Source: an uncultured Candidatus Melainabacteria bacterium
Lineage (GTDB): Bacteria > Cyanobacteriota > Vampirovibrionia > Gastranaerophilales > Gastranaerophilaceae
DNA: 64,000 bases
Direction of reading: 5' to 3'
Assembly (NCBI GenBank): GCA_934757155.1
Contig: CAKVLI010000004.1
Coordinates: forward strand, 45,703-109,702
Shown: piece by piece, positions 52,602 to 62,270 of the stretch
Position numbering within the stretch: the stretch's first letter is position 1
Layout of the letters: each line of letters opens with the position of its first letter
The notes under the pieces: model-generated
What the model was told of the DNA's origin: nothing
The model's input: only the letters and a program-made list of their open reading frames with translations
Databases searched by the model: none
Translations under genes and position numbers: made by a program

Positions 52602-54905
52602 TCAGGATTCCTGATTTTCTTCAGTCACAGTTTCTAATTGTTTTTTATATGAACAAGTCCTGTTGGAACAAGATTCAAAAGTTCCGTTCTTCGTAACCTT
52701 TTTAACCAACAATTCACCACATTCAGGACAAGTGTTTCCGGTCGGTTCATCCCAAAGCGCGTAAGAACAATCAGGATATCTGTTACATCCGAAGAAAATT
52801 TTACCGTATTTTGATTTTTTCTCAATAATTGTACCTTCGCCGCACTTAGGACATTTAACCCCTGTTGAGCGAATATATTTTTTGCGGTTTTTGCACTCTG
52901 TGCATTCCAAATATTTTCCGTACGGTCCAATCTTCATAACCATACTTCCGCCGCATTTTTCGCATTTTTCATCAACAGTTTGAGGCTCGTTATTGCCGTT
53001 TTCGTCCGCTGAATCAAGTTCCACAGAATTATTTAAAGAAATAATCGTTTTACATTCAGGATAGCCAGAGCAGCCCAAGAATTGGTTTCCGAATCTGCTT
53101 GTTCTGACAAGCATTTTGCGCCCGCAATTAGGACAAACTTTATCACTTTCGATAACAACTTTTTGTCCCGTTTTCATTACGGAGTTCACAACTTCCATAA
53201 ACGGAGTATAAAATTCCTGCAAAACAACATTCCAAACAGCTTTCTTTTCAGCAATTTCGTCAAGCTTTTCTTCCATGCCGGCAGTAAATTTGTAATCCAT
53301 AATATCCGCAAACTGGCTCACAAGCTGTTTGCAAACAGTTCTTCCAAGCAAAGTCGGATGAAGAGCTTTATCCTTTTTCTCAACATATTTTCTGGTCTGA
53401 ATAACGGTAATAATCGTTGCATAAGTAGACGGACGACCGATTCCGTGTTCTTCCAAAGCTTTAACCAAAGACGCTTCATTGTATCGTGGCGGCGGCTGAG
53501 TAAAGTGCTGTTTCGGAGTGATTTCTTTGCACACAACTTTATCTCCCTCATTCAAATCAGGAATCTTTGCATCAGCATCTTTCTCATCCTCTTCTGCGTC
53601 ATTATAAAGTTTCAAGAAACCGTCAAAAAGGATTTTGCTTGTACCTGCCTTAAGAGTATAATCGCCTGCACCGATTTCAATTGTTTTATTCGCAATAGTC
53701 GCAGGGGCCATTTGAGAAGACATAAACTTGTCCCAAATAAGCTTGTACAATTTGTACTGGTCAGGTGCCAAATACTGCTTCAAGCTTTCAGGAGTTCTCT
53801 CAGGATAAGAAGGTCTGATAGCTTCGTGCGCATCCTGAACATTTTGTTTCCCTTTAACATAAATATTTGTAGTCGGAGGATAATAGTTTTCACCGTAATT
53901 TTTGAGGATAAAATCCTTCGCCATTTCATGCGCGTCATCAGAAATTCTGACACTATCCGTTCTCATATAAGTAATAAGACCAACCGGAGAACCGTCAATT
54001 TCAACCCCTTCATAGAGTTTCTGTGCAACTTGCATTGTCTTAGAAACTCCGAAACCGAGTTTTGAACTCGCTGCTCTTTGAAGAGTTGAAGTAATAAATG
54101 GTGCGGTAGGTTTACGCTTAGATTCTTTTTTCGTAACCTTTTCTACCTTAAATTCAACATCAGGAGAGAGCAAATACTCTTTTATTTTAGTTGCATTTTC
54201 TTCGTTCGGAATTTCAAACTTCTTGTTCTTATGTTTAGCAACTTCCGCCTCAAAAGTTTTTCCGTCTTTATCCAAAAGCGCGTGAATAGACCAGTATTCT
54301 TTTGGAACAAATGCTTCAATCTCTTCTTCTCTTTCGCAAATCATCCTCAAGGCAACAGACTGAACTCTACCTGCAGAAAGGTGATAATTTCCGAGCTGCT
54401 TCCACAAAACAGGAGAAAGCTTGTAACCTACAAGTTTATCCAAAATCTGTCTTGTTTGCTGAGCTTTAACTCTATCCATATCAATTTGACGATAATGGTC
54501 AACAGCGTATTTTACCGCTTTTGGAGTAATTTCGTTAAACTCAATTCTAAAAACTTTATCATCAGGAACATCAAGGAGTTCTCTAACGTGCCATGCAATC
54601 GCTTCTCCCTCACGGTCGGGGTCGGATGCAAGATAAACTCTGTCAGAGCGTTTTGCAAGTTCGTTTAATTTAGTAACAACTTTTTTCTTCTCAGGAATTA
54701 TGACATAAGTCGGTTTGAAATTGTCATGTACATCAAAGCCCAAAACATTATCCGGAAGATTTCTTACATGCCCAAAGCTCGCTTCAATCTGGTATCCGTC
54801 ACCTAGAATCTTTTTGATAGTTTTAGATTTTGCAGGAGACTCAACTATTACAAGAGCCTTACCCTTTTTCGGTTTAATATTTTTTTCCGCCAATGCTTCT
54901 GCCAT
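52602..54905 (-). CDS. topA: DNA topoisomerase I
   Basis: A 767-residue type IA topoisomerase that relaxes negative supercoils. TOPRIM domain: KALVIVESPAKSKTIKKIL and YLASDPDREGEAIAWHV. Active-site tyrosine Tyr313 lies in VGLITYMRTDSVRIS. The C-terminus holds several four-cysteine zinc ribbons (CPNCGRKMLVRTSRFGNQFL, CPKCGEGTIIEKKSKYGKIF, CPECGELLV). Standard length. It is the last gene of the lptC-lptA-TPR-dprA-topA operon, with an AGGAAG site overlapping the end of dprA. Confidence 0.98.
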   Translation of the reverse strand: MAEALAEKNIKPKKGKALVIVESPAKSKTIKKILGDGYQIEASFGHVRNLPDNVLGFDVHDNFKPTYVIIPEKKKVVTKLNELAKRSDRVYLASDPDREGEAIAWHVRELLDVPDDKVFRIEFNEITPKAVKYAVDHYRQIDMDRVKAQQTRQILDKLVGYKLSPVLWKQLGNYHLSAGRVQSVALRMICEREEEIEAFVPKEYWSIHALLDKDGKTFEAEVAKHKNKKFEIPNEENATKIKEYLLSPDVEFKVEKVTKKESKRKPTAPFITSTLQRAASSKLGFGVSKTMQVAQKLYEGVEIDGSPVGLITYMRTDSVRISDDAHEMAKDFILKNYGENYYPPTTNIYVKGKQNVQDAHEAIRPSYPERTPESLKQYLAPDQYKLYKLIWDKFMSSQMAPATIANKTIEIGAGDYTLKAGTSKILFDGFLKLYNDAEEDEKDADAKIPDLNEGDKVVCKEITPKQHFTQPPPRYNEASLVKALEEHGIGRPSTYATIITVIQTRKYVEKKDKALHPTLLGRTVCKQLVSQFADIMDYKFTAGMEEKLDEIAEKKAVWNVVLQEFYTPFMEVVNSVMKTGQKVVIESDKVCPNCGRKMLVRTSRFGNQFLGCSGYPECKTIISLNNSVELDSADENGNNEPQTVDEKCEKCGGSMVMKIGPYGKYLECTECKNRKKYIRSTGVKCPKCGEGTIIEKKSKYGKIFFGCNRYPDCSYALWDEPTGNTCPECGELLVKKVTKNGTFESCSNRTCSYKKQLETVTEENQES

Positions 54906-54913
54906 AAATCTTC

Positions 54914-55999
54914 CTAAAGTCTTTTGTACCTATCTCCCTCTGTTTGTTCTATTAAACCTCGTAATTCCATTCCTGTCAAACAAATCAGAAGCTCATCCGT
55001 AGTCAAACCTGTTTTGGTTTGAATTTCATCAAACCCCTTCGGTTCAACTCCAATTATACCAAAAATTTTTTCCTCTGTCTCATTCATTTGCGGAAGAGTT
55101 TTTGCAACTTCAACGCGCTCTTCGTATTCCCAACCCAATGCGTTTAAAATATCTTCGCCATTCGTAACAAGAGTTGCGCCATCTTTCAAAAGTTTATAAA
55201 TACCTTCAGTGTTAGTATTGTTTATCGCCCCCGGAATACACATCAATTCTCGCCCCTGCTCTAATGTAAGATTAGCACTTATCAAAGCTCCACTCTTCAA
55301 AGCAGCTTCTCCCACAACTGTTCCGTAAGAAAGCCCTGTCACTATTCTATTGCGCTGCGGGAATCTGAACTTAATCGGCTCAAAAGTCGGGTAATATTCT
55401 GTCACAACAGCCCCGCATCCGCCTTCAATTTGTTCATACAAATACTTGTTTCCTGAAGGATAGACATAATCAAAACCGCTTGCGATAACTCCGATTGTTT
55501 TAAGGTTGTTATCAATCGCACTCTTGTGAGAAACCGCGTCAATTCCTGCAGCTAACCCTGATATAACACAAATATCAGTATTCGCCAAATCAGAAATCAC
55601 CTTGCTCACACTATCTCTTCCCGCAAAACTTGCTCTTCTTGAACCTACAAAAGCGACTGTGCGCTCAAGATTGCACCCGAACAAATCACCTTTATAATAC
55701 AAGGTCATCGGCGGGTTAGAAATCTGCCTTAACATATAAGGATACTTCTCATCCTCATAAGTCAAAATCTTAATTCCTTTATTCAAGACAAATTCTAATG
55801 TCTGTTCAGGATTGACACCCTGCTTCTTTTGAATAAAGTTTTCAGCTTTTCTAACGCTCAAACCTTCAATCTGTTTCAAGTCATCAAGCGTAGCATTAAA
55901 AGCGGTTTGAACGTCACCAAAATAATTATAGAGTCTTTGAATAAAAGTAGAATCTAATTGTTCAATGGATGAAAAAGCTGTCCAATACTTAGTATTCAT
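54914..55999 (-). CDS. dprA: DNA-processing protein DprA
   Basis: A 361-residue protein that loads RecA on incoming single-stranded DNA during natural transformation. Seen: a helical N-terminal domain, the Rossmann core with VAFVGSRRASFAGRDSV, VISGLAAGIDAVSHKSAI, TIGVIASGFDYVYP, FPQRNRIVTGLSYGTVVGEA, and GRELMCIPG; a winged-helix C-terminus (FDEIQTKTGLTTDELLICLT). Directly followed by topA, the same order as in many bacteria. Its start overlaps the TPR gene stop by one base. Confidence 0.97.
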   Translation of the reverse strand: MNTKYWTAFSSIEQLDSTFIQRLYNYFGDVQTAFNATLDDLKQIEGLSVRKAENFIQKKQGVNPEQTLEFVLNKGIKILTYEDEKYPYMLRQISNPPMTLYYKGDLFGCNLERTVAFVGSRRASFAGRDSVSKVISDLANTDICVISGLAAGIDAVSHKSAIDNNLKTIGVIASGFDYVYPSGNKYLYEQIEGGCGAVVTEYYPTFEPIKFRFPQRNRIVTGLSYGTVVGEAALKSGALISANLTLEQGRELMCIPGAINNTNTEGIYKLLKDGATLVTNGEDILNALGWEYEERVEVAKTLPQMNETEEKIFGIIGVEPKGFDEIQTKTGLTTDELLICLTGMELRGLIEQTEGDRYKRL

Positions 56000-56775
56000 T
56001 ACTTCAATTTTGCCTTAACTCTATCTATAAGCTTGTTAATCTTATTTTTTTCTTCCTCAGGAATATCAAACTCAGCGTAATCTTCAAAATACTCAATCGC
56101 ATCTTCATAATCTTCTCTTGCAAGGAACAAAACCCCTGCTTTTTTGTACGCAAGAGTAAATTTATCATTCACAGCAATGGATTTCAAATAGTTAGAAATC
56201 GCTTTGTCAATCTCGTTATTAGCCTCATAAGCCTGTGCCAAAGAGTAATACAAAAGCTCACTCGCCTGTTCCTTTTTGTATTCGATAACGTTTTCAAAGT
56301 TTGAGATTGCACCTTCGTAATCCCCTGTTTCAAAACAAACATGACCTAAATCATAATAGGCATCATAGTTTTCCGGTTCAGCATCAAGAACTCTTTCCAA
56401 CTCGACAATAGCGTCCTCAAATCTTCCGTCCTCAATATAGGCTCTCGCAAGAAGATGAGCAAGAGCATAATTCTCTTCCAACTCATAACTCCCGCGTTGC
56501 AAAGTTCCGATAGCTGACGCCAAATCACCCATTTTAAAATATAAATCAGAAAGATTTATGTATGCCTGCGCCAATTCCGGATCAAGCTCAATTGCCTTTG
56601 TATAATAGTATTCAGAATGTTCTGCGTCTCCAAGGCAAGAATACGCAACCCCGATATTATTATAAACATCTGCGTTATCAGGTTCAGTTTCCAACACGGA
56701 ACTAAAAGCATCTATAGCCTCTTTATATTTTCTCTCTTTAAAAAGGCTCATTGCCTTATCAATTCTTTCTGACAT
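55999..56775 (-). CDS. Tetratricopeptide-repeat protein
   Basis: A 258-residue soluble protein of about seven consecutive 34-residue TPR units (for example YKEAIDAFSSVLETEPDNAD, DAEHSEYYYTKAIELDPELA, YDLGHVCFETGDYEGAISNF). TPR proteins bind partner proteins. One-base overlaps with both lptA and dprA place it firmly in this operon, but its partner is not evident; envelope assembly is possible. No signal peptide, so cytoplasmic. Confidence 0.9.
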   Translation of the reverse strand: MSERIDKAMSLFKERKYKEAIDAFSSVLETEPDNADVYNNIGVAYSCLGDAEHSEYYYTKAIELDPELAQAYINLSDLYFKMGDLASAIGTLQRGSYELEENYALAHLLARAYIEDGRFEDAIVELERVLDAEPENYDAYYDLGHVCFETGDYEGAISNFENVIEYKKEQASELLYYSLAQAYEANNEIDKAISNYLKSIAVNDKFTLAYKKAGVLFLAREDYEDAIEYFEDYAEFDIPEEEKNKINKLIDRVKAKLK

Positions 56776-57734
56776 TATAAATCTCCGTCAACATCTTTTG
56801 TATCAATATTATGGATAATAGTTCTTACATTACCCTCAGCCTGAAAGTCTTTCGGATCCATTGTCATACGAATTTTATCCGCAATAATATCTTTGTCTGT
56901 TTGAACGATTTTTGATCTTCCAACAAAATAGATTTCATTAGGTTTTCCCGTTTTAGAATCAGGAAAAACGCTAACCTTCGGACCTTGCGCAAAGTATTCG
57001 TCAAACCAAATTTTCACGTGACCGTTTCCGATATATGAATTTTGTTTTTTGTTATATTGCTGGTAATCAGAGTGAATGGTGAGCTTTTTACCGTCATCCG
57101 TAATCGCAACAGTTTTTGTATTTCCGCTAACACTCATCTCTTCAGTTATCGGATTGTATACAAAATGGTGACCTTCAGAAGTATTTTGCTCCTGTTTAAC
57201 TCTCGCATTTCCAATCAAGTCAATTTTCTTAAGTCCGCCCTTTGTATCAGCGATAATAACCGCTTTATCGGAAAAACTTTCGATATCTTTGTACTTGATA
57301 CCTACAGAGCCTGTAGCAACCATAACATTACTCTTTGTATCATATTCTTGCTCATCAGCATTAATCACAACAATAGGAGTATTTCCCTCTGTAATAACTG
57401 ATTGAGAATCACCCTCAGCTCTTACAACTTTATTAATCAAAGAAACTTGCAATATATTAGCTTTTACTTCTCTTTTTTTGTTCGCATTTATTTCAAATGC
57501 ATAAGGTTTGTCGTAAAAAGTCGCCGTATCAAGCCTGTTACTTCTTCTTACAGAAACATCCGCCCTCGGACTTTCTACAGTCAAGTTATCCATTTTAACT
57601 TTAACGCCACCGTCAAGCTTAATCTTCTTTTCCTTGTCCGAATAAGTTTGAGTCTTAGATTCGATAACCAAATCCGCAGCAAAAACCGTAAAACATGAAA
57701 GTATTAAAAAAGCTATTAATAAGATTTTCTTCAT
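56775..57734 (-). CDS. lptA: LptA/OstA-like periplasmic LPS-transport protein
   Basis: A 319-residue exported protein (signal peptide MKKILLIAFLILSCFTVFAA) made of OstA-type beta-jelly-roll repeats: VIESKTQTYSDKEKKIKLDG, VVINADEQEYDTKSNVMVAT, LTIHSDYQQYNKKQNSYIGN, IIADKIRMTMDPKDFQAEGN. These strands form the periplasmic bridge that carries lipopolysaccharide to the outer membrane. It is longer than Escherichia coli LptA (about 185 residues), closer to other OstA-domain proteins. Next to lptC, as expected. LptB is not in the window. Confidence 0.88.
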   Translation of the reverse strand: MKKILLIAFLILSCFTVFAADLVIESKTQTYSDKEKKIKLDGGVKVKMDNLTVESPRADVSVRRSNRLDTATFYDKPYAFEINANKKREVKANILQVSLINKVVRAEGDSQSVITEGNTPIVVINADEQEYDTKSNVMVATGSVGIKYKDIESFSDKAVIIADTKGGLKKIDLIGNARVKQEQNTSEGHHFVYNPITEEMSVSGNTKTVAITDDGKKLTIHSDYQQYNKKQNSYIGNGHVKIWFDEYFAQGPKVSVFPDSKTGKPNEIYFVGRSKIVQTDKDIIADKIRMTMDPKDFQAEGNVRTIIHNIDTKDVDGDL

Positions 57735-57772
57735 TTTATCTCCTTTGGATTAACCAAATTCATTCACATCAA

Positions 57773-58381
57773 TTACGTTTTATCGTTTCCGTAAATACTT
57801 GTTTTTGTTTTACCGACTATTTTGAATTTATCATAACCGGCACTGATTATACACTTGTCGGCAAGAGCGTTCATCTCTTTGCCTTTTTTGATTTTAACAT
57901 TGCCTTCCGCAATCGTATCCTTGTCAGAACCTGACCAAGTTAAACTGTCCGCCTGCAAAGATGTTTCATCCTTTAAAACAATATAAGTGTTCTTGTAGAG
58001 TTTTATTACACCTGCTTTTTCGTCATAAGTTCCTTTTGATGATTGGAAACTCATTGCAACTTCGTTGTCTTTATAAAAATTGCCGACAACATTATTCAAG
58101 GTCGCAACGCTATGTTCGTTGCTGTAATTACCGTTTTCGCCATAAATCTCAAAATATTTCTTACCCTCTTTAGTTTCGGTAATAATAATCCCGAGAGCAT
58201 CGACTTTTTGTTCATCCTGAGTTCCTTTAACCTGAGCACGATTGAAATTAGAGGTGATTATTCCGGCTGTCAGAAACGCCCATGCCATAACCCCTACAAT
58301 CAAAAGAACCGCAATAAGATACGCTCTTTTTTTCTTATCCATTTCTCGAATCTTTTTCAATATTTTTCTCAGATTATCCAT
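57773..58381 (-). CDS. lptC: LptC-like LPS export protein
   Basis: A 202-residue bitopic protein: short cytoplasmic N-terminus (MDNLRKILKKIREMDKKKRA), one membrane helix (YLIAVLLIVGVMAWAFLTAG) and a periplasmic LptC jelly roll (VDALGIIITETKEGKKYFEIYGENGNYS region, then KVNKDNEVAMSFQSSKGTY-like strands, ending DKFKIVGKTKTSIYG). It passes lipopolysaccharide from the inner-membrane LptBFG pump to LptA. It sits 38 bases before lptA. Confidence 0.88.
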   Translation of the reverse strand: MDNLRKILKKIREMDKKKRAYLIAVLLIVGVMAWAFLTAGIITSNFNRAQVKGTQDEQKVDALGIIITETKEGKKYFEIYGENGNYSNEHSVATLNNVVGNFYKDNEVAMSFQSSKGTYDEKAGVIKLYKNTYIVLKDETSLQADSLTWSGSDKDTIAEGNVKIKKGKEMNALADKCIISAGYDKFKIVGKTKTSIYGNDKT

Positions 58382-58410
58382 AAAAGTATTTTAGCACATA
58401 ATTAACTATC

Positions 58411-59577
58411 TTACGAGAAATTTGTAAAATCACGAGTCTTTAGTTTTAAAATATTTTTAACTTCTTCACTACTATATGTTGAGCCGAAAATCACCGCAAA
58501 CAAAGGATTGTCTTTCGGATTAATTCTTCTCAATTCCAACACCTCTGAGAAATTAGACAAGTATCTGTCATAATCAAATGATTTAATTCTTTCTCTATCC
58601 ATATCAGCAGAAACCTCTGCCATAGAGAAATAATATATTCCGCGTTTTGCCTTAGATAAAATCTCATTCCAATCAGGTTTTTGTTGGTTCAAAAAGCATT
58701 CATACACATTGATGCCCCAAGCATACTTAGCCACATCCGTTGTACACCAACCCGCAAACCTCATCGGATTAACCTCAATAGGAACAATGCTCTCGTCGGA
58801 AGTAACTCTAACCTCCATATGCATAGGGAAATTGCGGATATTATTTTTATCCCCGATTTGCTTTAATAACATCGCAAATCTTGCCATATACTTAATCATT
58901 ATTCCAGCAGACATCATATAAATTCTGTCCCTAACGTCCTTTGAATCCAAAAACGGATGTTGAAAAATATTCAAAATCACAGGATTTCCGTCTACATCAT
59001 AATACGCGTCAATCGCAAATTCTTCACCCTCGATATATTCTTCCATTATAAATTTGGAAGAATTTACAACATTCTCCGGATAAAGCTTTTGAGCCGCTTC
59101 CATTTCTTTTTCTAAAACAGAAAGCACAGACTTCCAATCCGCATCATTATAAACAGTATGAACCCCAAAGCTCAAAAATCCGACAGTCGGTTTAATTACA
59201 AACGGAAAAGTCAACTCTTCAAGCGGAATTTGTTTCAATTCAGAAAATTCAACCTGTTTAAACATAAACTTCGGATATAAATCCTGAAGCATGCTTCTAA
59301 AAACCATTTTATCTTTGAAAAGTCTTATGTAACGACTCAAATTTGAATCCGGAAGATTTTCCAAAACCCAGTTAATAGAGTTTTCTGAATTAGAATAAAT
59401 AAGCGGATACTCAACCTGACTGTAATACTCTTTCGCGACTTCAGAAGGTATAATCTCTAATGCACCTTCCTCAATATCAGCATCGTCTATCGTCTCATTT
59501 TCTAAAACTGCCCAATCATTCTGTACAATTGTGTCTATCAAAAATCCGGATACATAAGGTTTTTCAAGTATAATCAA
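58411..59577 (-). CDS. ATP-grasp domain protein
   Basis: A 388-residue ATP-dependent carboxylate ligase-like protein. The fold is visible as a pre-ATP-grasp part, FPFVIKPTVGFLSFGVHTVY (ATP-binding lysine and glycine-rich loop), FIMEEYIEGEEFAIDAYYDV, and the metal-binding MEVRVTSDESIVPIEVNPMR. Substrate is unknown; members make amide or ester bonds between a carboxylate and an amine. I choose TTG at 59577 (MIILEKPYVSG) because GGAGG lies at ideal spacing; the frame starts five codons earlier with GTG at 59592. It heads the operon leading to lptC. Confidence 0.83.
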   Translation of the reverse strand: MIILEKPYVSGFLIDTIVQNDWAVLENETIDDADIEEGALEIIPSEVAKEYYSQVEYPLIYSNSENSINWVLENLPDSNLSRYIRLFKDKMVFRSMLQDLYPKFMFKQVEFSELKQIPLEELTFPFVIKPTVGFLSFGVHTVYNDADWKSVLSVLEKEMEAAQKLYPENVVNSSKFIMEEYIEGEEFAIDAYYDVDGNPVILNIFQHPFLDSKDVRDRIYMMSAGIMIKYMARFAMLLKQIGDKNNIRNFPMHMEVRVTSDESIVPIEVNPMRFAGWCTTDVAKYAWGINVYECFLNQQKPDWNEILSKAKRGIYYFSMAEVSADMDRERIKSFDYDRYLSNFSEVLELRRINPKDNPLFAVIFGSTYSSEEVKNILKLKTRDFTNFS

Positions 59578-59603
59578 ATCTCTGCCCTCCACTAAGCATT
59601 ATA

Positions 59604-59643
59604 AAACAAACAGGACTGATATTAAATATCAGTCCTGTTTTCT
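59604..59643. terminator. Terminator after the haemagglutinin-like gene
   Basis: Perfect 15-base stem AAACAGGACTGATAT / ATATCAGTCCTGTTT with loop TAA; T-rich on both strands. It ends the minus-strand transcript of the 59662-61620 gene, upstream of the ATP-grasp operon. Confidence 0.9.
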
Positions 59644-59661
59644 ATTATCTAACTTGCTTTC

Positions 59662-61620
59662 CTATTTTGAAGGAAATGCTCTGACAACTGTTACTGAACC
59701 GTCAACGTTCTTACGAACACCTGTGTCTTCATCTTCATCGAGGTCTGCTGCGAATGCTATCGGAGAGTAAACTTCGTTTGCATCAATCGCTGCGTTAATC
59801 TGATCTCTTTGTAAGTTGTTCAAGATTTTTACGTTGTCATTATCTTCCGGAGGGATTGGGTCTACAGGATCTTCACCAGGAACTACAAGGTAAGTATTTT
59901 CTTTAGTTTGAGTACCTTTGTTCCATCCGTTTTCACCGTTAGCCATTTCGTAGGTAATTTTTGTTTCCGGATTAATTGTGATTTCTTCTGTATCTTTGAT
60001 GTTTGTATATTTCAATGTGTAATCTCTGCTTGGAAGTTCAACAGTAAGGTTTCTTGTTTCACCGTCAACTTTAATCAAGTCTGCGTGAGCATCTTTACCA
60101 ATCTTGATGTCGCCGCCAGCTGAAAGGTTAACTTTACCGGCCTTAACACCGTTGATATCCATATCTTTGTTAGCTCTTACAAATGCATAACCGTTGTCAG
60201 CTGTTTCAAGTTTTGTTACCTTGCCGCCTTCAATGTTCAAGAAGGTTTTCTTAGCAGGTGGAATCAATGTGTAACCTTCCATTGTGTTAATAAGGTTTTC
60301 TGTTGTATCCATACCGCCGATATAACCGTTAGCCTTGAATTGATATTCGTTAGCTGTGATATTAGCTTTACCGTCAGAGATAATATTCAATGTGCCTGAT
60401 GTCAAAGCAACTTTGTCCGCTGATGTATCTATAGTTACTGCTATTGAACCTTCGTGTGCAGTAGCTGTAAGATTTTTACCAACTTTTAAACTACCGTCTG
60501 CAAGCTTGCCTTCTTCGTAGTTGTAACCACCGATGTGGATGTTATGAATAGAATCAACTGTCAAGTTGCCTTTGATATCGTTGTCACCGATTACGTGAAC
60601 AAAGTGTTTTACGTGAGAGTTAGCACCTGCTGTTGTAGTAAGTTTTACGTCCCCGCCGGCAGTCAAGTTACCAACTTCCAAAAACCCGCCTGAGTTCGCC
60701 ATGTCAACGTTACCACCAACTTTAGCGTTTCTCAAATACATAAAGTTACCTTTATTAGCAGGGTTCATATCACCTGTTGAATTAACTTTTAAGTTACCTT
60801 TAATATCAAGTGTGTTTTTAGCATCATTTACATAGTTCAAAGCAACAATACCTTTAGAATCAACTGTCAAGTCACCGTTGATTGTACCGCCATTTACGAC
60901 TTTAACAATATCCTTGCCTGATAAGATGTAAACATTACCGTCAACTTCAATAGTTTCCATTCTAACGCCTGCATCTTTAATAGTTGTACCTTCTGCAGGT
61001 GCTACCAAGTAATCTTGACCGTTCGCTGTAATCAATTTAACACCTTTATCAGCTCTGATTGCTGATTTAACAGCGTTGATTGAAGGAGCCATAATTGTAA
61101 ACTCACCGCCAACGTTGAAGTTAGAATTATTTTTAATTACAACACCGTTAACTGTTGCTTCTTGAAGCTTGGTAATATCCATATTACCGTTAACAAAGTT
61201 AGCACCCATTGCTTGTGTTGTTATCAACGTGTCACCCGCAGTTGTGAAGTTTGCTCCATCAAACAACACACCATTAGGGTTTGAAATAATTAATTTTGAA
61301 ATACCGCTGTTTGCACTAACTGTACCGTAAACATTTGTCATACCGTTATTAACAGTATTCAAAATAGTTAAGTCTTTAGCACCGTCTACAGCGTTAAAGT
61401 TTAGGGACTCGTTTTTACCAACGTTTAATCTATCCCAATTAACATGAGCATTACCATTGAAGTTCAAATCTAAAGAATTGTTTCCTGCGACAGAACCTTT
61501 GAAGCCACCATCAACATGGTTGATTGACGCATCACTCAAACCAGCTGCAAGTGTTACCTGCATTGATGCAAACATTGCACATAGCGCAATTGCTGATAAT
61601 TTTTTCGTGATTTTTCTCAT
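59662..61620 (-). CDS. Filamentous-haemagglutinin-type two-partner-secretion exoprotein
   Basis: A 652-residue secreted protein. Signal peptide MRKITKKLSAIALCAMFASM with cleavage near TLAAG. Next is the TPS (FHA N-terminal) domain: SLNFNAVDGAKDLTILNTVN, VYGTVSANSGISKLIISNPN with the hallmark NPNG (Asn113), and ALITTQAMGANF-like stretch. The remainder is a repetitive beta-helix of GNLKVNSTGDMNPAN type, ending in an acidic tail with DEDEDTG. No outer-membrane barrel is present, so an Omp85-type TpsB partner is needed; none is in the window. Start: ATG at 61620 with AGAGGA; another ATG at 61719 with AAAGGA would add 33 residues (MFNSTIVKNCKDSAIF...) ahead of the signal peptide, and both are possible. 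Confidence 0.85.
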   Translation of the reverse strand: MRKITKKLSAIALCAMFASMQVTLAAGLSDASINHVDGGFKGSVAGNNSLDLNFNGNAHVNWDRLNVGKNESLNFNAVDGAKDLTILNTVNNGMTNVYGTVSANSGISKLIISNPNGVLFDGANFTTAGDTLITTQAMGANFVNGNMDITKLQEATVNGVVIKNNSNFNVGGEFTIMAPSINAVKSAIRADKGVKLITANGQDYLVAPAEGTTIKDAGVRMETIEVDGNVYILSGKDIVKVVNGGTINGDLTVDSKGIVALNYVNDAKNTLDIKGNLKVNSTGDMNPANKGNFMYLRNAKVGGNVDMANSGGFLEVGNLTAGGDVKLTTTAGANSHVKHFVHVIGDNDIKGNLTVDSIHNIHIGGYNYEEGKLADGSLKVGKNLTATAHEGSIAVTIDTSADKVALTSGTLNIISDGKANITANEYQFKANGYIGGMDTTENLINTMEGYTLIPPAKKTFLNIEGGKVTKLETADNGYAFVRANKDMDINGVKAGKVNLSAGGDIKIGKDAHADLIKVDGETRNLTVELPSRDYTLKYTNIKDTEEITINPETKITYEMANGENGWNKGTQTKENTYLVVPGEDPVDPIPPEDNDNVKILNNLQRDQINAAIDANEVYSPIAFAADLDEDEDTGVRKNVDGSVTVVRAFPSK

Positions 61621-61799
61621 ATTTATTAATCCTCTATATTCTACGTACTTATATAAAGTATTTTCGTTTCTAAAAATTGCAGAATCTTTACAATTTTTTA
61701 CAATAGTTGAATTAAACATAAACCTGTTCCTTTCGGCTACTTATCAATCATACTATCAAAAAACCGTAAATAAAATTAGTTGCTGTTCTATGAATAAAA

Positions 61800-62270
61800 T
61801 CGTTACAATATTTTACAATGGGGGTAAATGTATTTGGCTGGTAAGTGAGACTACAAGTCAAATGTCCTTCGGAGGTGGGTGGGGGTAAGGGGTAAATATA
61901 TTTGAGTCGGTAAGTGGTATCTACAAGCTTAAAGTCATACCCTCTCCAAGGGAGAGGGATTAAGGTTGAGGGTTCAATATTTCGTCATGCTGGACTCGTT
62001 TCAGCAGGGGTAAATATATCGGGTTGGTAAGTTACAACTACTAGCCTGTTAGGTCCTGAAAGGGGTAAATTTAATAAATTCAGGACGACATGCTGCTTTT
62101 GCTTAACCCTGCGATTCTTCGGCTAAAGCCTCAGAATGACGGATAAAATTTTCTTGGTCACTTATTCACTTAGTCACCTGAACACTAAAACATGCTAAAC
62201 TAGTAGTTTTACCCCACCCCCAACCCCTCCCTCAAGGGGCGGGGAGCTAATACCCACCGGCCGAATCTAT
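61800..62270. repeat. Mosaic intergenic repeat block 3
   Basis: No gene. Three forward copies of the GGGGTAAATATATT...GGTAAGT...CTACAAG module (61820-61858, 61889-61928, 62007-62043), a CCTCTCCAAGGGAGAGG palindrome (61940-61957), AGGTCCTGAA and ATAAATTCAGGACGACA flanking an inserted AGGGGTAAAT (62051-62090), and a copy of the AATCGCAGG/TCATTCTGAG module on the opposite strand (62104-62142). A GC-rich palindrome CCCCTCCCTCAAGGGGCGGG lies at about 62225-62244. Confidence 0.75.

Noticed and set aside
53082..54065. Long plus-strand open frame within topA
   Set aside because: It is complementary to conserved topoisomerase codons; its predicted protein is low-complexity and lacks any start signal.
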